Assembly (NCBI GenBank): GCA_031285815.1
Contig: JAITVM010000041.1
Span: 1 to 18,475 of the forward strand
DNA: 18,475 bases
Origin: Clostridiales bacterium
GTDB taxonomy: Bacteria; Bacillota; Clostridia; Lachnospirales; JAITVM01
Reading direction: 5' to 3'
The notes beneath the pieces are model-generated. The model did no database searches, was not told the DNA's origin, and was given only the letters and a program-made list of their open reading frames with translations. Of this stretch, positions 14,697 to 18,475 are shown piece by piece. The stretch's first letter is position 1. Every line of letters starts with the position of its first letter. Both the position numbers and the translations under genes were made by a program.

Positions 14697-15875
14697 TTGT
14701 ATAAAATATTAGATTTCTTAGATACATGGATAGAAGGTTCGGTACCTGGGCGGCCCTTATGGAATGTTGAACAAATACTTGAGGGTAAAGGGCCTAAATG
14801 GAACTATGTAGACGGGTGTATGATGCTGGCTATAATGAAGCTCTATCATGCTACTGGCTACAGTAAATATTTTGATTTTGTTAAAGGCTTTATAGATTAC
14901 TTTGTTGATGCTGATGGGGGTATATTGGGATACTTACAGGAAGAGCTGAATTGTGATAGCATTAATGAGGGGAAGGTTTTGTTTTGCCTTTATAGGGAAA
15001 CCGGTTTAGAAAAATATAAGAAAGCCCTTGATAACCTTTACGGCCAAATAAAAAAACAGCCACGCAACCAGTACGGGAGCTTTTGGCATAAAAAGATTTA
15101 TGAGGGGCAGGTATGGCTGGACGGGCTTTATATGGTTTCGCCATTTTATATGGAATATGAAATAGAGTTTAATAACGAAAGAAATTATAAAGATGTTATA
15201 CTTCAGTTTGAAAATGCCCAAAAATTTATGCGGGATAAAGAGACAGGCTTGTTTTACCATGCTTTTGACGCATCTAAAAAAATGTTCTGGGCAGATAAAG
15301 AAACTGGGCTTAGCAAAAATTTTTGGCTGAGGTCAATCGGCTGGTACTTAATGGCCCTTGTCGACACCACAGAAAAAATAGATAAGATGCTTTTTTATGA
15401 ATATGAGCTTTTACAGGGCTTTTTACGTGGGCTTATTGACTCTATCTTGAAATTTATAGATAATAAGGAATATATGTTTTGCCAAATCCCAAATTTGCCT
15501 GGTGAAAAAGGCAATTATTTTGAGACAAGCGGGTCTTGTGCTATAGCGTATTCTATTTTAAAAGCTGTTAGGTTGGGATATATCCCTGGCTATTACTATA
15601 CTGTAGGGGAAAAAATATTCAATTCGGTTAAACAAAGCAAGCTGGATACAACAGGCGGCAATTTTGCCCTAAAGGATATTTGTTTAGTAGCAGGGCTTGG
15701 TGGCATGCCGGGCAAAGGCCCTTATAAACTTAGGGATGGCACAAAAGAATATTACTTTTCCGAGCCTAAAGTTGAAAATGATGCAAAAGGCCTTGCGCCG
15801 TTTTTATTTGCATATTCAGAATTATTAATGAAAGGGAATGAAAGATGGACATTAATGGACAAATCAGTAAATTAG
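14697..15875 (+). CDS. GH105 unsaturated rhamnogalacturonyl/glucuronyl hydrolase
   Basis: A 392-residue (alpha/alpha)6-barrel enzyme of family GH105 (YteR/YesR type). It removes the 4,5-unsaturated uronic acid left on oligosaccharides by pectin lyases, releasing the substrate of KduI. Seen: WLDGLYMVSPFYMEYE with Asp142, aligned to the catalytic Asp143 of YteR; 'FYHAFD' with His188 (YteR His189); 'FWLRSIGW' with Trp210 (YteR Trp211); and 'LRDGTKEYYFSEPKVENDAKG' style C-terminal residues near 340-370. The usual RGNGW of this family reads RSIGW here. The start is a TTG behind GGGGTGG; no ATG or GTG in frame fits the ribosome binding site. No signal peptide. Its end overlaps the aldolase gene by 31 bp. 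Confidence 0.9.
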   Translation: MYKILDFLDTWIEGSVPGRPLWNVEQILEGKGPKWNYVDGCMMLAIMKLYHATGYSKYFDFVKGFIDYFVDADGGILGYLQEELNCDSINEGKVLFCLYRETGLEKYKKALDNLYGQIKKQPRNQYGSFWHKKIYEGQVWLDGLYMVSPFYMEYEIEFNNERNYKDVILQFENAQKFMRDKETGLFYHAFDASKKMFWADKETGLSKNFWLRSIGWYLMALVDTTEKIDKMLFYEYELLQGFLRGLIDSILKFIDNKEYMFCQIPNLPGEKGNYFETSGSCAIAYSILKAVRLGYIPGYYYTVGEKIFNSVKQSKLDTTGGNFALKDICLVAGLGGMPGKGPYKLRDGTKEYYFSEPKVENDAKGLAPFLFAYSELLMKGNERWTLMDKSVN

Positions 15876-16801
15876 GCGTAGTACCTGTTATCAAAATAAA
15901 CAAGCTAGAGGACACAGTACCCCTAGCTAAGGCGCTTTGTGCCGGGGGGCTTAAAGTAGCAGAATTGACGTTTAGGACTGACTGCGCTGAAGGGGCTATT
16001 AAAATTATCACTGAAGAAGTGCCAGAAATGCTTGTTGGTGCCGGGACTGTCTTAAATATTGAGACAGTTGATAAGGCTGTAGCTGCTGGGGCGAAATTTA
16101 TTGTAACACCAGGTTTTAACGAATCAGTAGTAAAATATTGTATTGGCAAAGGGATACCTATTTATCCGGGCTGCCCATCTTCTTCTGATATCGAAAAAGC
16201 AATCGCCCTTGGGTTAGAGGTGGTTAAATTTTTTCCGGCCGAGCAATTAGGCGGGCTCAATATGATTAAAGCTTTAGCGGGCCCATATAATAAAATTAAG
16301 TTTATGCCAACGGGCGGCGTTAACCAAAACAACATTTGCTCATACCTGGCGTATGACAAAATTGTTGCATGCGGCGGGAGCTGGATGGTAAAAGAAGAGC
16401 TCATTAACGCGGGTGAGTTTGATAAAATTACAGTGCTTGCACGCGAAGCAGTTGATACTATATTAGGTTTTGAATTAGCCCATATTGGTATTAACGCAAA
16501 GGGTTTAAGTGAGGCAAAAGAAGTTGCGGAAACATTTTCTGAATATTTTGGGAAAGCTGTGAAAGAAGGCAATTCTTCTATATTTAACGGTACTGAAATA
16601 GAAATATTAAAATCGCCATACCTTGGGGCATCTGGTCATATTGCGTTTAGGGCAAATAATTTAGGCCGCGCAATGTACTATTTAGGCCAGCGTGGGGCGA
16701 AATTTAATATGGATACGGCTAAATATGATGCAAAAGGGAATTTGGCATCGGTTTATTTAGAAGGTGAAATTGGCGGCTTCGCTGTTCATTTGGTAAAATA
16801 A
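15845..16801 (+). CDS. eda: KDPG/KHG aldolase with C-terminal VOC-like domain
   Basis: 318 residues in two parts. Residues 1-about 207 are a complete class-I KDPG aldolase (2-dehydro-3-deoxy-6-phosphogluconate to pyruvate plus glyceraldehyde-3-phosphate; often also 4-hydroxy-2-oxoglutarate). Catalytic residues can be placed: Glu40 and Arg44 in AELTFRTD, and the Schiff-base Lys128 in VVKFFPAE, with the same spacing as Glu45/Arg49/Lys133 of E. coli Eda. Residues about 210-318 add a domain absent from E. coli Eda, with a VOC/glyoxalase-like pattern: LAHIGIN, an amphipathic helix, GASGHIAFRANNLGRAMYYL, and GEIGGFAVHLVK. His213, His265 and His315 are possible ligands. It starts 31 bp inside the end of the GH105 gene with AAAGGGA upstream. 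It is the last step of the pathway here; the kinase that makes its substrate is not in view. Confidence 0.88.
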   Translation: MDINGQISKLGVVPVIKINKLEDTVPLAKALCAGGLKVAELTFRTDCAEGAIKIITEEVPEMLVGAGTVLNIETVDKAVAAGAKFIVTPGFNESVVKYCIGKGIPIYPGCPSSSDIEKAIALGLEVVKFFPAEQLGGLNMIKALAGPYNKIKFMPTGGVNQNNICSYLAYDKIVACGGSWMVKEELINAGEFDKITVLAREAVDTILGFELAHIGINAKGLSEAKEVAETFSEYFGKAVKEGNSSIFNGTEIEILKSPYLGASGHIAFRANNLGRAMYYLGQRGAKFNMDTAKYDAKGNLASVYLEGEIGGFAVHLVK

Positions 16802-16834
16802 AATTTTGATAAAATAAAATAAGGGGGATATATA

Positions 16835-17698
16835 ATGGAATTACGTACTGCATCATCTCCAAAAGATGTAAAATTTTATACAACCGGTAGGTTGCGGGAA
16901 GAGTTTTTGATTTCTGATTTGTTTAAAGGGGGCGAAATTAAACTAGTATATAGCCATATAGACAGGATTATTACAGGTTCGGCTGTGCCTCTTGAAAAAG
17001 GGTTGGAGCTTACGGCCGGGGACGAACTTAGGGCAGATTATTTTTTGTTTCGCCGTGAAATGGGTGTTATTAATATTGGTGGCAGTGGCCTAATAAATAT
17101 TGACGGCAAAGAATACGCCCTTGGTTTTAAAGATGGCATATATATTGGCATGGGCAGCAAAAAAATTATTTTTAGCAGTGTTGATAAGGCTAACCCGGCA
17201 AAGTTTTATTTTAATTCAACCCCTGCGCATAAGGGGTACCCTACTTTGTTGATTAAACCGGAAGGGGAGCCAAGCGAAGGCACGGTTATAATTAAGGGTG
17301 AGAACAAGGTTGAACTGGGATGTTTAGAAGAATCAAACCACAGGGTGATTTGTAAATATATCCTCCCTGGGCAAGTAGAGAGCTGCCAGCTCGTTATGGG
17401 CATGACGGCTTTAAAGCCAGGGAGTGTTTGGAATACTATGCCTACCCATACACATGACAGGCGCATGGAAGTATATTTATATTTTGAGATGCCAGAAGAT
17501 GCTTTTGTAATGCACTATATGGGGGAACCTTCAGAAACAAGGCATATTGTTATGCGTAATGAAGAGGCGGTTATTTCGCCTAGCTGGTCTATACATTCCG
17601 GTTCTGGGTCTAGGGCATATACTTTTATTTGGGGCATGTGCGGAGAGAACCAAGAGTTCACTGATATGGATGCGGTAGAAAATAAAGATATTAGGTAA
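16835..17698 (+). CDS. kduI: 5-dehydro-4-deoxy-D-glucuronate isomerase
   Basis: 287 residues (usual 275-285). This cupin-fold, zinc-dependent isomerase converts 5-keto-4-deoxyuronate, formed spontaneously from the unsaturated uronate released by GH105, to 3-deoxy-D-glycero-2,5-hexodiulosonate for KduD. The metal ligands are visible as His205 and His207 (PTHTHDRR), Glu212 (MEVY) and His254 (WSIHSG). Their spacings (2, 5, 42) equal those of His196, His198, Glu203 and His245 in E. coli KduI. The N-terminus MELRTASSPKDVKFYTT and 'AVPLEKGLEL' also fit the family. A strong AAGGGGGA ribosome binding site precedes the ATG, 33 bp after the aldolase gene. Confidence 0.95.
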   Translation: MELRTASSPKDVKFYTTGRLREEFLISDLFKGGEIKLVYSHIDRIITGSAVPLEKGLELTAGDELRADYFLFRREMGVINIGGSGLINIDGKEYALGFKDGIYIGMGSKKIIFSSVDKANPAKFYFNSTPAHKGYPTLLIKPEGEPSEGTVIIKGENKVELGCLEESNHRVICKYILPGQVESCQLVMGMTALKPGSVWNTMPTHTHDRRMEVYLYFEMPEDAFVMHYMGEPSETRHIVMRNEEAVISPSWSIHSGSGSRAYTFIWGMCGENQEFTDMDAVENKDIR

Positions 17699-17711
17699 TG
17701 GGGTGCAGAGC

Positions 17712-18475
17712 ATGTTTAGTTTAAATGGTAAAATTGCTTTAATAACCGGTGCATCTTATGGGATTGGTTTTGCTATTGCAAAAGCTTATGCCGGCGCAGG
17801 CGCAAAGATTGTTTTTAATGATTTAAGGCAAGAATTTGTTGACAAGGGGTTAGCAAGCTATAAAGAAGCCGGCATTGATGCAAAGGGGTATGTGTGCGAC
17901 GTAACAGGCGAGGCACAGGTTAACGCCATGGTTAAAAAGATTGAGGAAGAAGTTGGGGTTATAGATATACTTGTCAATAACGCAGGCATAATTAAACGCA
18001 TCCCAATGACTGAAATGTCAGCGGCTGATTTTAGGATGGTAATTGATGTTGATTTAAATGCACCGTTTATTGTTTCTAAAGCGGTAATCCCATCAATGGT
18101 TAAAAAGGGGCATGGGAAGATAATTAATATTTGCTCAATGATGAGCGAGCTAGGGCGCGAAACAGTATCTGCATATGCCGCGGCTAAAGGCGGGCTTAAA
18201 ATGCTGACAAAGAATATTGCATCTGAATACGGGGAAAAAAATATTCAATGCAACGGCATAGGGCCAGGTTATATTGCTACACCACAAACAGCGCCGTTGA
18301 GGGAACAGCAGGCTGATGGCAGCAGGCACCCGTTTGACCAGTTTATAATTTCAAAAACCCCAGCGGGTAGGTGGGGGGAAGCGGAAGACCTTGCCGGGCC
18401 TGCAGTATTTTTAGCTTCGGATGCTTCTAATTTTGTAAACGGCCATATTTTATATGTAGATGGCGGTATTTTAGC
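17712..18475 (+). CDS. kduD: SDR dehydrogenase KduD (3' end cut by the window)
   Basis: 254 codons are visible and the frame is still open at the window end, where the family normally stops within about ten residues. It is a classical short-chain dehydrogenase: GASYGIG nucleotide-binding motif near residue 14, NNAG, the catalytic 'SAYAAAKGG' (YxxxK), and the closing 'NGHILYVDGGILA'. Proteins of this close type are often labelled gluconate 5-dehydrogenase. Here the position 13 bp after kduI makes the reduction of 3-deoxy-D-glycero-2,5-hexodiulosonate to 2-keto-3-deoxygluconate with NAD(P)H the likely job. The ATG at 17712 has GGGG 8 nt upstream. Confidence 0.88.
   Translation, partial: MFSLNGKIALITGASYGIGFAIAKAYAGAGAKIVFNDLRQEFVDKGLASYKEAGIDAKGYVCDVTGEAQVNAMVKKIEEEVGVIDILVNNAGIIKRIPMTEMSAADFRMVIDVDLNAPFIVSKAVIPSMVKKGHGKIINICSMMSELGRETVSAYAAAKGGLKMLTKNIASEYGEKNIQCNGIGPGYIATPQTAPLREQQADGSRHPFDQFIISKTPAGRWGEAEDLAGPAVFLASDASNFVNGHILYVDGGIL

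Noticed and set aside
15766..16572. Two minus-strand frames (127 and 136 codons) opposite the GH105 end and aldolase
   Set aside because: Antisense to well-conserved enzymes and rich in Ser/Ala/Thr of low complexity; no ribosome binding site or family pattern.
1..18475. CRISPR array, tRNA, rRNA, intact insertion sequence or prophage
   Set aside because: No regularly spaced repeats, no cloverleaf or rRNA-like sequence, and no intact transposase or phage structural gene was seen on either strand.

Overview
The window looks like a chromosomal carbohydrate-utilisation region from a Gram-positive, Clostridia-type Firmicute (Lachnospiraceae/Oscillospiraceae-like gut or plant-fibre fermenter). This rests on strong AGGAGG-type ribosome binding sites, lipoprotein solute-binding proteins with CUT1-type permease pairs and no local ATPase, LacI and GntR/FCD regulators, and intracellular rather than secreted glycosidases. 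The species cannot be named from the sequence.

Left part (1-about 7,000; more G+C-rich, arginine mostly CGN): a fucoside uptake and cleavage locus. A regulatory leader (1-311) carries two copies of a LacI-type palindrome (core TGAACCGGTTCA) and a potentially strongly folded 5' region. It precedes a solute-binding lipoprotein, two ABC permeases and a cytoplasmic GH95 alpha-L-fucosidase with all four catalytic residues in place. A convergent LacI-family regulator closes the locus and is the probable reader of the palindromes.

Middle (about 7,050-7,377): a remnant of a tyrosine recombinase (N-terminal core-binding part only). It lies where composition and codon use change abruptly, so it marks a probable insertion or rearrangement junction, or else an assembly join.

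Right part (7,378-18,475; AT-richer, arginine mostly AGG): a pectin / rhamnogalacturonan-oligosaccharide locus. A GntR/FCD regulator and a TIM-barrel sugar isomerase/epimerase are on the minus strand, divergent from the main operon across a 362-bp AT-rich control region. The operon encodes a solute-binding lipoprotein, two permeases, an RDD-family small membrane protein, a cytoplasmic GH28 polygalacturonase-like enzyme, a GH105 unsaturated uronyl hydrolase, a KDPG/KHG aldolase fused to a VOC-like C-terminal domain, KduI, and KduD (cut by the window end). Together they read as: import short (possibly unsaturated) galacturonate-containing oligosaccharides, trim them in the cytoplasm (GH28, GH105), isomerise and reduce the unsaturated uronate (KduI, KduD) to 2-keto-3-deoxygluconate, and cleave the phosphorylated form (Eda). 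No polysaccharide lyase, KDG kinase or ABC ATPase is visible; these must lie elsewhere if the pathway is complete.

The most notable items are the aldolase-VOC fusion, the folded leader with twin operators, the composition junction at the recombinase remnant, and several dyads and repeats in the control regions that no gene explains.
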